DNA of 64,000 bases from Ottowia oryzae. Its GTDB lineage: Bacteria > Pseudomonadota > Gammaproteobacteria > Burkholderiales > Burkholderiaceae_C. Location of the stretch: positions 3,337,501 to 3,401,500 of the forward strand of contig NZ_CP027666.1 in the NCBI RefSeq assembly GCF_003008535.1. The letters run 5' to 3'. This document shows positions 34,235 through 44,400 of this stretch, piece after piece (positions within the stretch are counted from its first letter, which is position 1; each line of letters begins with the position of its first letter). A program made the position numbers and the translations under genes. Below the pieces are notes generated by a model. It had not been told where the DNA came from and ran no database searches. It saw nothing but the letters and a program-made list of their open reading frames with translations.

Positions 34235-35077
34235 ATGAAATTTCAAGGTTCAGACAACTACGTTGCCACGCAAGACCTCATGCTGGCCGTCAATGCAGCC
34301 ATCACGCTCAAACGCCCGCTGCTCGTCAAGGGCGAGCCCGGCACAGGTAAGACGATGCTGGCCGAGGAAGTGGCCGAAGCGCTGAACCTGCCGCTGCTGC
34401 AGTGGCACATCAAATCGACCACCAAGGCGCAGCAGGGCCTGTACGAGTACGACGCGGTCAGTCGCCTGCGCGACAGCCAGCTGGGCGACGACAAGGTCAA
34501 GGACATCCAGAACTACATCGTCAAGGGCGTGCTGTGGCAGGCCTTCACGGCCGACCAGCCGGTGGCGCTGCTGATCGACGAGATCGACAAGGCCGACATC
34601 GAGTTTCCGAACGATCTGCTGCGTGAGCTTGATCGCATGGAGTTCCATTGCTACGAAACGCGCGAAACCATCCGCGCCAAGCACCGGCCGGTGGTGTTCA
34701 TCACCTCCAACAACGAAAAAGAACTGCCCGACGCATTTTTGCGCCGCTGCTTCTTCCACTACATCAAGTTCCCTGAAGCCGAGACGATGAAGCAGATCGT
34801 CGACGTGCACTTCCCCAACCTGAAAAAAGAGTTGCTGACCGCGGCCATGAAGGTGTTCTACGACGTGCGCGGCCTGCCCGGGCTGAAGAAAAAGCCGTCG
34901 ACGAGCGAGCTGCTGGATTGGCTCAAGCTGCTGGTCGCGGAAGACATTCCGCTGGAAGCGCTGCAAAGCGCCGACAGCAAGGTGAGCGCGCCGCCGCTGG
35001 TGGGCGCGCTGCTCAAGAACGAGCAAGACGTGACGCTGTTTGAAAAGCTGGTGTTCATGAACCAGCGCAACCGCTGA
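34235..35077 (+). CDS. MoxR-family AAA+ ATPase
   Basis: A 280-residue ATPase. Walker A is GEPGTGKT (33-40), Walker B LLIDEIDKAD (about 112-121), sensor 1 ITSNNEKELPDAFLRRC (near 150). MoxR proteins are chaperone-like ATPases that insert metals or assemble complexes together with VWA proteins. In related genomes the VWA partner directly follows; here it is probably the gene at 37615, separated by three other genes. The start ATG at 34235 is preferred over a TTG four codons upstream. Confidence 0.92.
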   Translation: MKFQGSDNYVATQDLMLAVNAAITLKRPLLVKGEPGTGKTMLAEEVAEALNLPLLQWHIKSTTKAQQGLYEYDAVSRLRDSQLGDDKVKDIQNYIVKGVLWQAFTADQPVALLIDEIDKADIEFPNDLLRELDRMEFHCYETRETIRAKHRPVVFITSNNEKELPDAFLRRCFFHYIKFPEAETMKQIVDVHFPNLKKELLTAAMKVFYDVRGLPGLKKKPSTSELLDWLKLLVAEDIPLEALQSADSKVSAPPLVGALLKNEQDVTLFEKLVFMNQRNR

Positions 35078-35084
35078 CCCGCGC

Positions 35085-35318
35085 ATGTCCCCCCTGCTGC
35101 TGGAAGGCCTGACCGACGCCGCCGGTTTCGTGCTGGGCGGCTTGGTGGGCTTCGGCGTGGCGCGCCTGCTGGGCTTTGACCTGTTTGCACAAGGCTACGG
35201 CGATGGCAGCGTGATCGCCATCGTGGCGGTGGGCCTGGGCGCCGGCATGGGCCGCGCATGGGCCCGGCGCTGGCGCATGCGGCGGCAGGCCCAAGACAAG
35301 CCCACCCTGAAAGGCTGA
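35085..35318 (+). CDS. Small membrane protein of unknown function
   Basis: A 77-residue protein with two hydrophobic segments (about residues 10-31 and 40-55) and an arginine-rich C-terminus (RAWARRWRMRRQAQ). I do not recognise it. It starts seven bases after the MoxR stop codon and ends six bases before the GNAT gene, so the three are probably co-transcribed. Codon use is like that of its neighbours. Confidence 0.65.
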   Translation: MSPLLLEGLTDAAGFVLGGLVGFGVARLLGFDLFAQGYGDGSVIAIVAVGLGAGMGRAWARRWRMRRQAQDKPTLKG

Positions 35319-35324
35319 CCGAAC

Positions 35325-35918
35325 ATGGCTTTCGTTGAACCCGTGGTGCTGCGCGACCGTGGCGTGCGCCTGGAGCCGCTGGGCCTGGCGCACGAGGCCG
35401 GCCTGCGCGCCGCCGCCGCCGATGGCGAGCTGTGGAAGCTGCGCATCACCAGCGTGCCTGAGCCCGACCAGACCGGGGCGTACATCGAAGCCGCCCTCAA
35501 GATGCGCGCCGAAGGCCACCGGTTCCCGTTTGTGGTGGTCAACGACGCCACGGGCGAAGTGCTGGGCAGCACCAGCTACCACGACATCGTGCCCCCCATC
35601 CAGCGCGTGGAAATCGGCTGGACGTGGTACCGCCAAAGCGTGCAGCGCAGCCATGTCAACACCACCTGCAAGCTGATGCTGCTGACGCATGCGTTCGACA
35701 CCCTGGGCTGCGCGGTGGTGGGCTGGCGCACCGACAACTACAACTTCGCGTCGCAAAAGGCCATCGAACGCCTGGGCGCCAAGAAAGACGGCGTGATCCG
35801 CCACCACGCGGTGCGCCGCGACGGCACGGTGCGCGACACCGTCATGTACAGCATGACCGCCGGCGAATGGCCCGAGGCCCGGGCGCAGCTGCTGTACCTG
35901 CTGAACAAGCCGCGCTGA
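35325..35918 (+). CDS. GNAT-family N-acetyltransferase (RimJ/RimL type)
   Basis: A 197-residue acetyltransferase. It begins with VVLRDRGVRLEPLGLAHEAG, contains VEIGWTWYRQSVQRSHVNTT (the strand and acetyl-CoA loop region) and ends the fold with NFASQKAIERLGAKKDGVIR. This is the pattern of Acetyltransf_3 (RimJ/RimL) proteins, which acetylate N-terminal or small-molecule amines with acetyl-CoA. The target is unknown. It follows the small membrane gene by six bases. Confidence 0.88.
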   Translation: MAFVEPVVLRDRGVRLEPLGLAHEAGLRAAAADGELWKLRITSVPEPDQTGAYIEAALKMRAEGHRFPFVVVNDATGEVLGSTSYHDIVPPIQRVEIGWTWYRQSVQRSHVNTTCKLMLLTHAFDTLGCAVVGWRTDNYNFASQKAIERLGAKKDGVIRHHAVRRDGTVRDTVMYSMTAGEWPEARAQLLYLLNKPR

Positions 35919-35940
35919 ATCGGCCGCTGGCGCCCGCCGC

Positions 35941-37431
35941 CTACAGCACCGGCGCCATCATCCCCACCGCGTTCTGCACCAGGCGCTGCAGCGGCGTCCA
36001 GCGCGCCACTTCCTCGGCCGTCAGCTGCTGCGAGACGGACAGGTAGCCCAGCTGCCGCGCGCGAACGCTGGCCGCCACCGCGCGGTCGGTCGCCAGCAGG
36101 TTGTTCTCGAAGTTCAGCTCCAGGCTGCGGCGGTCCATGTTGGCCGACCCGACCAGCGCCACCTCGCCGTCGAAGGTCAACGTCTTGGCGTGCAGCAAGC
36201 CCAACGGATACGTGTGCACCGCCACGCCGCAGGCCAGCAGATCGGCGTAGCAGCTGCGGCCGGCGTTAGCGACCAGCCATGAATCGTTGCGGGTTGGAAA
36301 GACGATGGTCGTCTTCACGCCCCGGCGGGGCGCGGCGCACAGCGCGCGCAGCATGACTTCGTCGGGCACGAAGTACGGCGTGGTGATGACCAGCTCTTGG
36401 CGGGCGGCGTACATGCACGCCACGAACATGTCGGATAGGGCGTTGTGGCGCGTGACCGGCCCGGTTTCAAACACCTGGGCGACGGCGCCGTCGGCAAACT
36501 GCTCGACCGGCTCCTCCGCCGGCAGCGTGGCCAGTTCGTCCTCGCCTTTTTCAGGGATCCACCCGCTCAAAAACAGGCATTGCATCTGCCGCACCACCGG
36601 GCCCTGGCAGCGCAGCAGCACGTCCACCCAGGGCGCGAAGCGCGCCTTGACGCGGAACTCCGGGTCGGCGCAGTTCTGGCTGCCGCAGTAACCGATGCGG
36701 TTGTCGATCACCGCCAGCTTGCGGTGGTCACGCAAATCCACCCGGCTGAGCGGCAGGTGCCAGATGCGGTTGACGTCGTCCAGCGTGGCCAGCAGGCGCA
36801 CGCCAGCCGCTTCCATTAGGCGCCACAGCGGGCCGCCGTGGAAGGCCCGCGAACCCAGCGCGTCGATCATCACCCGGCACTGCACGCCGCGCCGCGCGGC
36901 GGCCGCCACCGCCTGCGCCACGCGCGTGCCGGTGTCGTCGTCCAGCCAGATGTAGAAGGCAATGTGCACGTGCTGGCGTGCCTGCTCGATGTCGGCAATC
37001 AGCACGTTGATCGCCGCCTTGGGGTTGCGCATCGGATCGTCCGCCGGCGCATCCGCGTCGCCCAGCAGCGTGATGCGGTTGCCGCCCACGGCGCCAAAGC
37101 CATTGATGGACCGGGCCAGATCCATCAGCGGTGCGTCGCGGTCGGGCGCCAGCACGGGCGCCTGCGGCGGCAGGCGCAGCGCCGACGAGGCCCGCCGCAG
37201 CCTTTCGAATCGCCCTCGCCCGATGCTGGTTTCGCCCAGCAGCAAGTACGCCAGCACCCCTACGATGGGCAGCAGCATGATGGTGGCCACCCAGGCCACG
37301 CGTGAAGCGGGCGTGCGGTTGGCGCGCGTCAGCGCGCGGGCCACGGTGGCCAGGTGCGCCACGAAAAGCAGGCCCGCCCAGAGCAAATCGATGAAATGCA
37401 GCGACAGTGGCCAGTTCAACCCCAGGGGCAT
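35941..37431 (-). CDS. cls: Cardiolipin synthase
   Basis: A 496-residue membrane enzyme that condenses phosphatidylglycerol molecules to cardiolipin. Two N-terminal membrane helices (about residues 10-30 and 42-65, with LPIVGVLAYLLLGE) precede two phospholipase-D motifs: DHRKLAVIDNRIGYCGSQN (near 235) and LHAKTLTFDGEVALVGSANM (near 415). Both HxKxxxxD motifs are intact. Size and layout match bacterial ClsA. It converges with the GNAT gene, 22 bases apart, and its 5' end faces the VWA gene. Confidence 0.93.
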   Translation of the reverse strand: MPLGLNWPLSLHFIDLLWAGLLFVAHLATVARALTRANRTPASRVAWVATIMLLPIVGVLAYLLLGETSIGRGRFERLRRASSALRLPPQAPVLAPDRDAPLMDLARSINGFGAVGGNRITLLGDADAPADDPMRNPKAAINVLIADIEQARQHVHIAFYIWLDDDTGTRVAQAVAAAARRGVQCRVMIDALGSRAFHGGPLWRLMEAAGVRLLATLDDVNRIWHLPLSRVDLRDHRKLAVIDNRIGYCGSQNCADPEFRVKARFAPWVDVLLRCQGPVVRQMQCLFLSGWIPEKGEDELATLPAEEPVEQFADGAVAQVFETGPVTRHNALSDMFVACMYAARQELVITTPYFVPDEVMLRALCAAPRRGVKTTIVFPTRNDSWLVANAGRSCYADLLACGVAVHTYPLGLLHAKTLTFDGEVALVGSANMDRRSLELNFENNLLATDRAVAASVRARQLGYLSVSQQLTAEEVARWTPLQRLVQNAVGMMAPVL

Positions 37432-37614
37432 GCCGGTTTCCTTGCGACGGTGGTGGCCGCGATGCTAGCGCAGGCCCTGCACCTGGCACCGGCTGGCAAC
37501 GTCGGACAGCGACTGCCCTGCCCGCCGCACACGCTGCCCCCTCGCGCACGTCCTGTTGGCGACGGCGCCACAATGGGGCGCGCCCGATAATCGCGCGTCC
37601 AACCAGGCCACGCC

Positions 37615-38802
37615 ATGCTGATCGACTTTTTTTACACCTTGCGCGCCGCCAAACTGCCGGTGTCGGTCAAGGAATTCCTGACGCTGCTGGAAGCGCTGCA
37701 GGCCGACGTGGTGGGCCCGCGCCAGCCCGATGCGTGCTCGATCGACGACTTCTATTACCTGGCCCGCGCCACGCTGGTCAAGGACGAGAAGCACTACGAC
37801 AAGTTCGACCGCGCCTTTGCCGCCTACTTCAAGGGGGTTGAGCAGATTGCCGACTTCCGCAAGGAAATCCCGGCCGAGTGGCTGCGCAAGCTGCTTGAAA
37901 AAGAGCTGACAGCCGAGCAGAAAGCCGCCATCGAGAAGATGGGCTGGGACGAGCTGATGGAGACGCTCAAAAAGCGCCTCGAAGAGCAAAAAGAGCGCCA
38001 CGAGGGCGGCAACAAGTGGATCGGCACGGGCGGCACCAGCCCGTTTGGCCACGGCGGCTACAACCCGCAGGGCATTCGCATCGGCGGCAAGGGCGGCAAC
38101 AAGAGCGCCGTGAAGGTGTGGGACCAGCGCGCCTACCGCGACTACGACGACACGCAGGAGCTGGGCACGCGCAACATCAAGGTTGCCCTGCGCCGGCTGC
38201 GCAAGTTCGCGCGCACCGGCAGCGACTTTGAGCTGGATCTGCCCGACACCATCCGCAGCACCGCCGCCAACGCGGGCTGGCTGGACATCAAGATGGTACC
38301 CGAGCGCCACAACGCCGTGAAAGTGCTGCTGCTGATGGACGTGGGCGGCACGATGGACGAGCACATCCAGCGCGTGGAAGAGCTGTTTTCAGCCGTGAAG
38401 GCCGAGCTGAAGCACCTGGAGTTCTATTACTTCCACAACTGCGTGTACGACTTCATGTGGAAGAACAACCGCCGCCGCTTTGCCGAGAAGTTTTCCACCT
38501 GGGACATCATCCGCAAGTACAACAAGGACTACAAGCTGATCTTCGTGGGCGACGCCACCATGAGCCCCTACGAAATCCTGCAGCCGGGCGGCAGCGTGGA
38601 ATACAGCAACGAAGAGCCGGGCGCCGAATGGCTGCAGCGGCTGACGCACGCCTTTCCCAAGTTCGCGTGGATCAACCCCGAGCCGCAGGGCGTGTGGCAG
38701 TACCGCCAAAGCATCGCCATCATTCAGCAGTTGATGGGCCAGCGCATGTACCCGCTGACCTTGAAGGGGCTGGAAGACGCGATGCGCATGCTATCTAAAT
38801 AG
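37615..38802 (+). CDS. VWA-domain protein (CoxE-like), MoxR partner
   Basis: A 395-residue cytosolic protein. The N-terminal half contains LPVSVKEFLTLLEALQADVV; the C-terminal half is a von Willebrand A domain with the MIDAS start LLLMDVGGTMDEHI (near 240). The usual DxSxS is here DVGGTMD, as in many CoxE-like proteins but with Thr in place of the last Ser. These proteins act with MoxR ATPases in metal-centre maturation. The MoxR gene is at 34235, so the pair has been split by cls and two small genes. The stop codon TAG lies in a truncated repeat copy. Confidence 0.88.
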   Translation: MLIDFFYTLRAAKLPVSVKEFLTLLEALQADVVGPRQPDACSIDDFYYLARATLVKDEKHYDKFDRAFAAYFKGVEQIADFRKEIPAEWLRKLLEKELTAEQKAAIEKMGWDELMETLKKRLEEQKERHEGGNKWIGTGGTSPFGHGGYNPQGIRIGGKGGNKSAVKVWDQRAYRDYDDTQELGTRNIKVALRRLRKFARTGSDFELDLPDTIRSTAANAGWLDIKMVPERHNAVKVLLLMDVGGTMDEHIQRVEELFSAVKAELKHLEFYYFHNCVYDFMWKNNRRRFAEKFSTWDIIRKYNKDYKLIFVGDATMSPYEILQPGGSVEYSNEEPGAEWLQRLTHAFPKFAWINPEPQGVWQYRQSIAIIQQLMGQRMYPLTLKGLEDAMRMLSK

Positions 38803-38825
38803 TAGCTTCCAGCGCTAGTCCCGCC
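38797..38825 (+). repeat. Truncated dispersed repeat at the VWA stop codon
   Basis: The sequence AAATAGTAGCTTCCAGCGCT keeps the first part of the element only. The TAG at 38800-38802 is the VWA stop. It also lies at the convergent 3' end of the hemerythrin gene. Confidence 0.6.
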
Positions 38826-39369
38826 TGCGCCGCGCGGCCATTTCATGGCCCATGGCGCGCTGCGTCGGCGCGTCCAGCGCGGCGCGCGCGGCGGGGTAAA
38901 GCACGTCTTCTTCCAGCCGGATGTGGCGCTGGTAGGCCTGAGCGAAGTCGCTGGCGTAGGTGCGTTCGGTTTCGGTCATGGGGCCGCAACCGGCACCCCC
39001 CGCCTGCCAGCGCAGCAGCACGGCGCGCAGGCGTTGCCAGATGGCGTTCATCAGCAGGTGGTCGTTTTCCAGCGTGACGACGGTGGCGCGCACCCGCGCG
39101 TCCGGGTGATGGCCGAGGGCGGAGAACAGGTGCTGTTCCTCGTCCTCGTGGTGCAGGGGCGCGGCCACGTCGAAGTAGCGCAGCACATCGGCCGCGGCGC
39201 TGCGGGCATCGGCGTCGCAGCCGTGCTGATCCACATGGGCGATCAGGCGCCGCAGCAGGTCGAGGCTGCGCTGCACGCGCTCATGGCACGCCTCCAGCAT
39301 CTCGAAAGGCTGATCGAAGCCAACGGCCGGCGACTGGACCCCTGGCAGGCATACCGAACTGGCATTCAT
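38815..39369 (-). CDS. Hemerythrin HHE-domain protein
   Basis: A 184-residue cytosolic four-helix protein. Iron-ligand motifs are CHERVQRSL (near residue 29), HHEDEEQHLF (near 75-84), ENDHLLMNAIW (near 103) and HIRLEEDVLYP (near 152). Bacterial HHE proteins bind a di-iron centre and take part in oxygen or nitric oxide sensing and repair. The ATG at 39369 is chosen because the helices start soon after it; an in-frame start further up would add sequence read from the upstream gap. No partner gene is evident. Confidence 0.85.
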   Translation of the reverse strand: MNASSVCLPGVQSPAVGFDQPFEMLEACHERVQRSLDLLRRLIAHVDQHGCDADARSAAADVLRYFDVAAPLHHEDEEQHLFSALGHHPDARVRATVVTLENDHLLMNAIWQRLRAVLLRWQAGGAGCGPMTETERTYASDFAQAYQRHIRLEEDVLYPAARAALDAPTQRAMGHEMAARRRRD

Positions 39370-39512
39370 GGTCGAATTATCTGGAGTGCCCTGTAAGCAG
39401 GGCGTGCCCCATAGGGTGACCCAGATTCGGCCCACCGCTGTAACAAGTGGTCTCGGCCGTCACCCAATTCGCGGCCTTCTCTGACAAGGTCAACCACTAC
39501 ACTCGGTCGGTG

Positions 39513-41402
39513 ATGAAGTCAGGAAACCCGCGCCACCCCAGTTCATTGCCGATCCTGCTGGCGCTTCTGCTCATTTTGCCCGGGTGCGCGTGGTTGCCCG
39601 GCGGCAAAAAGGCCGACGACAAGGCCGCCACCCAGTCCACCGCCGACGGCGCGTCAGCACTGACCGAAGCGCCCGCCAACCCGTCTTTCGACATCCGCGT
39701 GGAGGTGGACGACGACGAGCTGAAAACCCTGGTCGAGCGGCACAACGAATTGCAGCGCTACCGCGCCGTGCCCGATCTGGACGAATCCGAGTTCGCCCGC
39801 GTGATGGCCGTGGCCGAAAGCGACGTGCGCAACCTGCTGGGCACCGAGGGCTACTTCAACCCGCAAATCAAGGTGCGGCGCGAAGAGCGCGCTGGCGCCC
39901 GCCCGGTGGTGGTGATCGCCATCACGCCGGGCGAGCCGACCACCGTGCGCAAGGTGAACATCGAGTTTGAAGGCGACATCGCGCAAACCGCCGATGCGCA
40001 AGCCGTGCAGCAGCGCGGCCAGATCACAGACCACTGGAGCCTGGACGAAGGCCGCCGCTTCACGCAAAGCCGCTGGTCCAGCGCCAAGACGGGCGCACTG
40101 CGTGAGCTGGTCGAGCGGCGCTACCCGCGCGGTCGCCTGAGCTACAGCCTGGCCGATGTCGACGCGCCCGAGGCCAAGGCCAACCTGGGCGTGCGCCTGG
40201 ATTCCGGGCCGCCCTTTTTCCTGGGCCCGGCCACCGTGCGCGGCGCCAAGCGCTACCCGCCCGAGCTGGCCGAGCGCCTGTCCTGGCTCAAGCCGGGGGA
40301 CGTGTACGACCAGAAAAAGCTGGTCGACGCGCAGCAGCGGCTGGCCGGCAGCGGCTACTACGACTCGGCCTACATCAGCATCGACCCGCAGGGCGACCCG
40401 AACGCCGCGCCCGTGACCTACAGCGTGCGCGAAGCCAAGCGCCACAAGGTGCAGCTGGGCGTGGGCTACAGCACCGACGGCGGCCCGCGTGTCACGCTGG
40501 AACACCGCGACAACCAGGCGCTGGGCACCTCGTGGCGGGCCGACACCAAGCTCAACTTCGACCGCAAGACGCCGCTGTTGCAGACCGAATGGACGTCGCT
40601 GCCGCGCGCCAGCGGCTGGCGCAACGCGGCGCTGGCGCGGTACATGCGCCAGGACGATGGCGCGCTGGTTACCACCTCGCAAACGCTGCGCCTGGGCATG
40701 AACAAGACTGGGGAAAAGTACGACCGCAGCGTGTACCTGCAGTTCGACCACGCCAACGTCACCGGCTCGGGCAGCCGCGCCGTGCCCAGCGCGCTGCTGG
40801 GCGACGGCGCCGCCGTCAGCCTGAACTACGGCTGGACGGGGCGCTACTTCAACACCCTGCCCGTGCCCACGGCCGGCTATGGCCTGTCGGGCGAAGTGGG
40901 CGCGGGCGTGACGGCCGCGGGGCCGCGCAAGCCGTTCACGCGGCTCAACGGGCGCTGGCTGGGCATCTTCCCCGTGGGCAGCGGCGGCAGCAGCCTCGTG
41001 CTGCGCACCGAAGCGGGCGCGCTGCTGGCCGCGAAGCAGGCGCGCCTGCCGTCCACCTACATGTTCCGCACCGGTGGCGACACCACGGTGCGCGGCTACG
41101 GCTACCGCAAGATCGGCATCGACTTTGGCGACGACCTGATCGGCCCTGGCCGCTACATGGCCGTGGGCAGCGTCGAATGGCAGCGCCCCATCCTGCAAGA
41201 CCGCTTTCCCGGCCTGCTGCAGCACACGCTGTTCGTGGACGTGGGCAGTGTGGCCAACAACATCGGTGACCTGCGCCCCAACTGGGGCGTGGGCACAGGC
41301 GTGCGGCTGATCACCCCGGTGGGCCCGATGGCGCTGGACGTGGCCTACGGCCTGCAATCCAAAGCCTTTCGCCTGCACATGACCGTGGGCTTCGTCTTCT
41401 GA
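39513..41402 (+). CDS. tamA: TamA, BamA/TamA-family outer-membrane assembly protein
   Basis: A 629-residue protein. The N-terminus has a secretion signal ending in ILPGCAW, a possible lipobox with Cys at about residue 26. POTRA domains follow (about 60-300: TTVRKVNIEFEGDIA and GPATVRGAKRYPPEL). A 16-strand beta barrel with the conserved loop-6 motif VRGYGYRKIG (near 530) ends in VGFVF with a terminal Phe. With inner-membrane TamB it forms the TAM complex, which helps insert outer-membrane proteins and move lipids. Its stop codon overlaps the tamB start (TGATG). An in-frame GTG one codon before the ATG is possible. Confidence 0.93.
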   Translation: MKSGNPRHPSSLPILLALLLILPGCAWLPGGKKADDKAATQSTADGASALTEAPANPSFDIRVEVDDDELKTLVERHNELQRYRAVPDLDESEFARVMAVAESDVRNLLGTEGYFNPQIKVRREERAGARPVVVIAITPGEPTTVRKVNIEFEGDIAQTADAQAVQQRGQITDHWSLDEGRRFTQSRWSSAKTGALRELVERRYPRGRLSYSLADVDAPEAKANLGVRLDSGPPFFLGPATVRGAKRYPPELAERLSWLKPGDVYDQKKLVDAQQRLAGSGYYDSAYISIDPQGDPNAAPVTYSVREAKRHKVQLGVGYSTDGGPRVTLEHRDNQALGTSWRADTKLNFDRKTPLLQTEWTSLPRASGWRNAALARYMRQDDGALVTTSQTLRLGMNKTGEKYDRSVYLQFDHANVTGSGSRAVPSALLGDGAAVSLNYGWTGRYFNTLPVPTAGYGLSGEVGAGVTAAGPRKPFTRLNGRWLGIFPVGSGGSSLVLRTEAGALLAAKQARLPSTYMFRTGGDTTVRGYGYRKIGIDFGDDLIGPGRYMAVGSVEWQRPILQDRFPGLLQHTLFVDVGSVANNIGDLRPNWGVGTGVRLITPVGPMALDVAYGLQSKAFRLHMTVGFVF

Positions 41403-44400
41403 TGATGGCGAGCAGTGGGCCAGCCTCCACCGCATCGGCCATCGATTCGGCCAATGCTTCTGATTTGATAGCTGCCAGCGCTGGTGCAGCGGGCGCTGGC
41501 GACCCAAATGGCACTGAATCAACGCCGCCACCGCCACGCCGCCGCAGCGCCTGGCGCTGGGTGCTCTGGCTGCTGATCAGCCTGATCCTGCTGCTGGCGC
41601 TGGCGCTGGGCGGCCTGTGGGTGTGGGCGGGCAGCGAAGGGTCTCTGGCCACCGCGCTGCGCTGGGCGGGCGCGCAACAACCGCTGGTCACCGACGAAGT
41701 CACCGGCACGGTGCGCGGCGGCGGCAAGGTGCGGCGCCTGGTGTGGGACAAGGAAGGCTTGCGCGTCGAGGTGCAGAACGCCGAGCTGCTGTGGACGCCC
41801 GCTGCGCTGATGCACCGCACGCTGCAGATCGACCAGCTTTCGGCCAGCCGCATCGTGGTGGACGACCGGCGCCCCAAGGGCGAGGCATCCAGCGGGCCGC
41901 CGAAGTCGCTGGCGCTGCCGCTGAAGATCGACGTGAAAGCCCTGCGCGCCGATGAGCTGCGCTGGGCCGGCCCACCGCCCTACTCGCTGCAAGACGTGGC
42001 GGGGCGCTTCAAGTACGACGGCCATCAGCACGCGCTGGTGCTGGACAGCGCGCAGATCGAGGGCGGCCGCTACAAGGCCCGCGCCAACATCACCGCGCGC
42101 GCCCCCATTCAGCTGGACGTGGCGCTGGCCGGCGCGCTCACGGCCCCGGTGCCCGGCGCGCAGGCGCCCGTGCCACTGACGCTGCAAGCCACGCTGAGCG
42201 GCCCACTGACCGACATGCAGGCGCGCGCCGACCTGCAAGCCGCGCCCGCGGCGCCGGGTGCGTCGGCCCCGGCGATTCCCGATCTGCCGGCGGCGCGCGG
42301 TGCGTCGGGCAAGGCCCCGCCTTCGTCAGCCGCCAGCAGCCCCGGCGCTGCCGCTTCCACGCCCGCCGCTGCCGCGCCATCGGCCGACGCAGCCTCCGCA
42401 CCGCAGGCCGGCGCATCCTCGGCCAACGCACGCGCAGACGCAAAACCCTCCGGCACCGCGGCCAGCGCGCCGCCGGGCGCCGCCCCCAGCGAAGTGCCCG
42501 AGGCGCATGCCACCGCCCGCATCACCCCCTGGCAAGCGCAGCCGCTGCCCGAAGCGCACGCCCGCGTGCGGGCGCTGGACGTGGGCGCCATCTGGGCGCA
42601 GGCGCCCCAAACGCATCTGACGGGCGAGCTGCACGTGCGCCCCATCGAAGGCGCATCGCCCGGCGCCACCTGCTGGGCGGTGGACGCCGACCTGACCAAC
42701 CGTGGCGCCGGCCCCTGGGACCAGCACCGCCTGCCGGTCGAGCGGCTGCTGGCCGACCTGACCTGGCAGCACGGCGTGGCCACGGTGCGCTCACTCAAGG
42801 CCGACGTGGCCGGCGGCACACTGGAATCCACCGGCCGCTGGGCGCAAGCGCCTGCGCCCGCCAGCGCGGCTTCGGCCCCATCCGCCTCAGCCACACCACC
42901 TGCGACGGGCGCCAGCGCCCCGGCGGCCGCGTCCGGCTGGGCGCTGGATACGCGCGTTCAGGGCATCAACCCGGCCGCGCTGCACAAGCAGCTGGCGGCC
43001 TTCCCGATCGATGGCACGGCCAAAGTGCAGGGCGCGGCGGGCGGCATCGACTTTGACGTTCAGTTGCAGGCGCGAAGTACCCGTACCGCTGCGCCAGCGC
43101 GGCGCGGCGAATCGGCCGCGCAAGCGCTGGCCCGCGACCTGCGCGCCGTGCATCTGCGCGACGCCACCGCCACTGGCCGCTGGGCAGATGGCGAACTGGC
43201 CTTGAACACGCTGCGTGTGCGCACCGACGAGGCCGAACTGGCCGGCAATGCCCACGTGCGCCCCGGCAGCGAGCCCGGCCCCGGCGGCCAGGCCGATCTG
43301 CGGCTGACCGCGCCTGGCACGCAAGCGCAGCTCAAAGGCGAGCTGCAGCCCAACACCGGCGCGGGCACGCTGCTGGTGCAGTTGCAAGACGTCGCGCGCG
43401 CCCTGGCCTGGGCGCAAAAGCTGCCCGGCGCCAGCGACGCCTTGGCCGGCGCCAGCGCCCGGGGCAGCGCGCGCCTGGACGGCACCTGGCGTGGCGGCTG
43501 GCGCGACCCCAACATTCAGGCGCAGCTGACCGCACCCTCACTCAGCATGACGCCGCCGCGCAGCGCCAGCTCAGCCACGCCCATCCAATTGCGCGCGCTG
43601 AATGCCAGCGTCAAAGGCCGTCTGGCGCAGGCTGACCTTGCTGTGCAAGGCGAGGTGACGCAGGGCGAGCGCCACCTGGACTTGCGGCTGGCTGCCAACG
43701 GCGGGCGCACCACGCCGCAGGCCACGCTGGCCGCCTCCAGCTGGCGCGCGCAGCTCACGCGCCTGCAAGCGGTGGTGCGCGACCCGGCCCTGGGCGAAGG
43801 CACCTGGCAGGCGGCCACCGAAGGCGCCGTGCCGCTCAGCTGGTCGCCCGCGCAAGGCGGCCAGTTCGAGGTGGGCGCGGGGGCGCTGGCCGTCACCTCG
43901 TCCGCTCCCGTTTCCCAGGCGCGCATCCAGTGGGGGCCGGCGCGCTGGCGCGGCGGCGAATTGACGACCACCGGGCGCATCACCGGCCTGCCGCTGGAAT
44001 GGGCCGAGCGCGTGGCCGGCGCCCAGCTGCGCGCCGCGGGCGTCACCGGCGACGTGGTCTTCAACGGCGACTGGGACGCCACGCTGGGCCACGGCCTGCG
44101 CGTCAGCGCCAACCTCGCGCGCGCCAGGGGCGACATCGGCATCCTGACGACCGACCCGAGCACCGGCGTGCAGTCGCGCGTGGCCGCGGGCCTGCGCGAC
44201 GCGCGGCTCAGCCTGACCAGCCAGGGCCAGGCGCTGCAGGCGCGCGTGGTGTGGGACAGCGAGCGCGCCGGCACCGTCACCGGCCAGCTGCGCACCGAAC
44301 TGTCGGCCCAGCGCAGCGGCGAAGGCGCCACGCAGTGGTCTTGGCCTGAAGCGGCGCCGCTGCAGGGCGAGTTGCGGGCGCGCTTGCCGCAGATTTCGGC

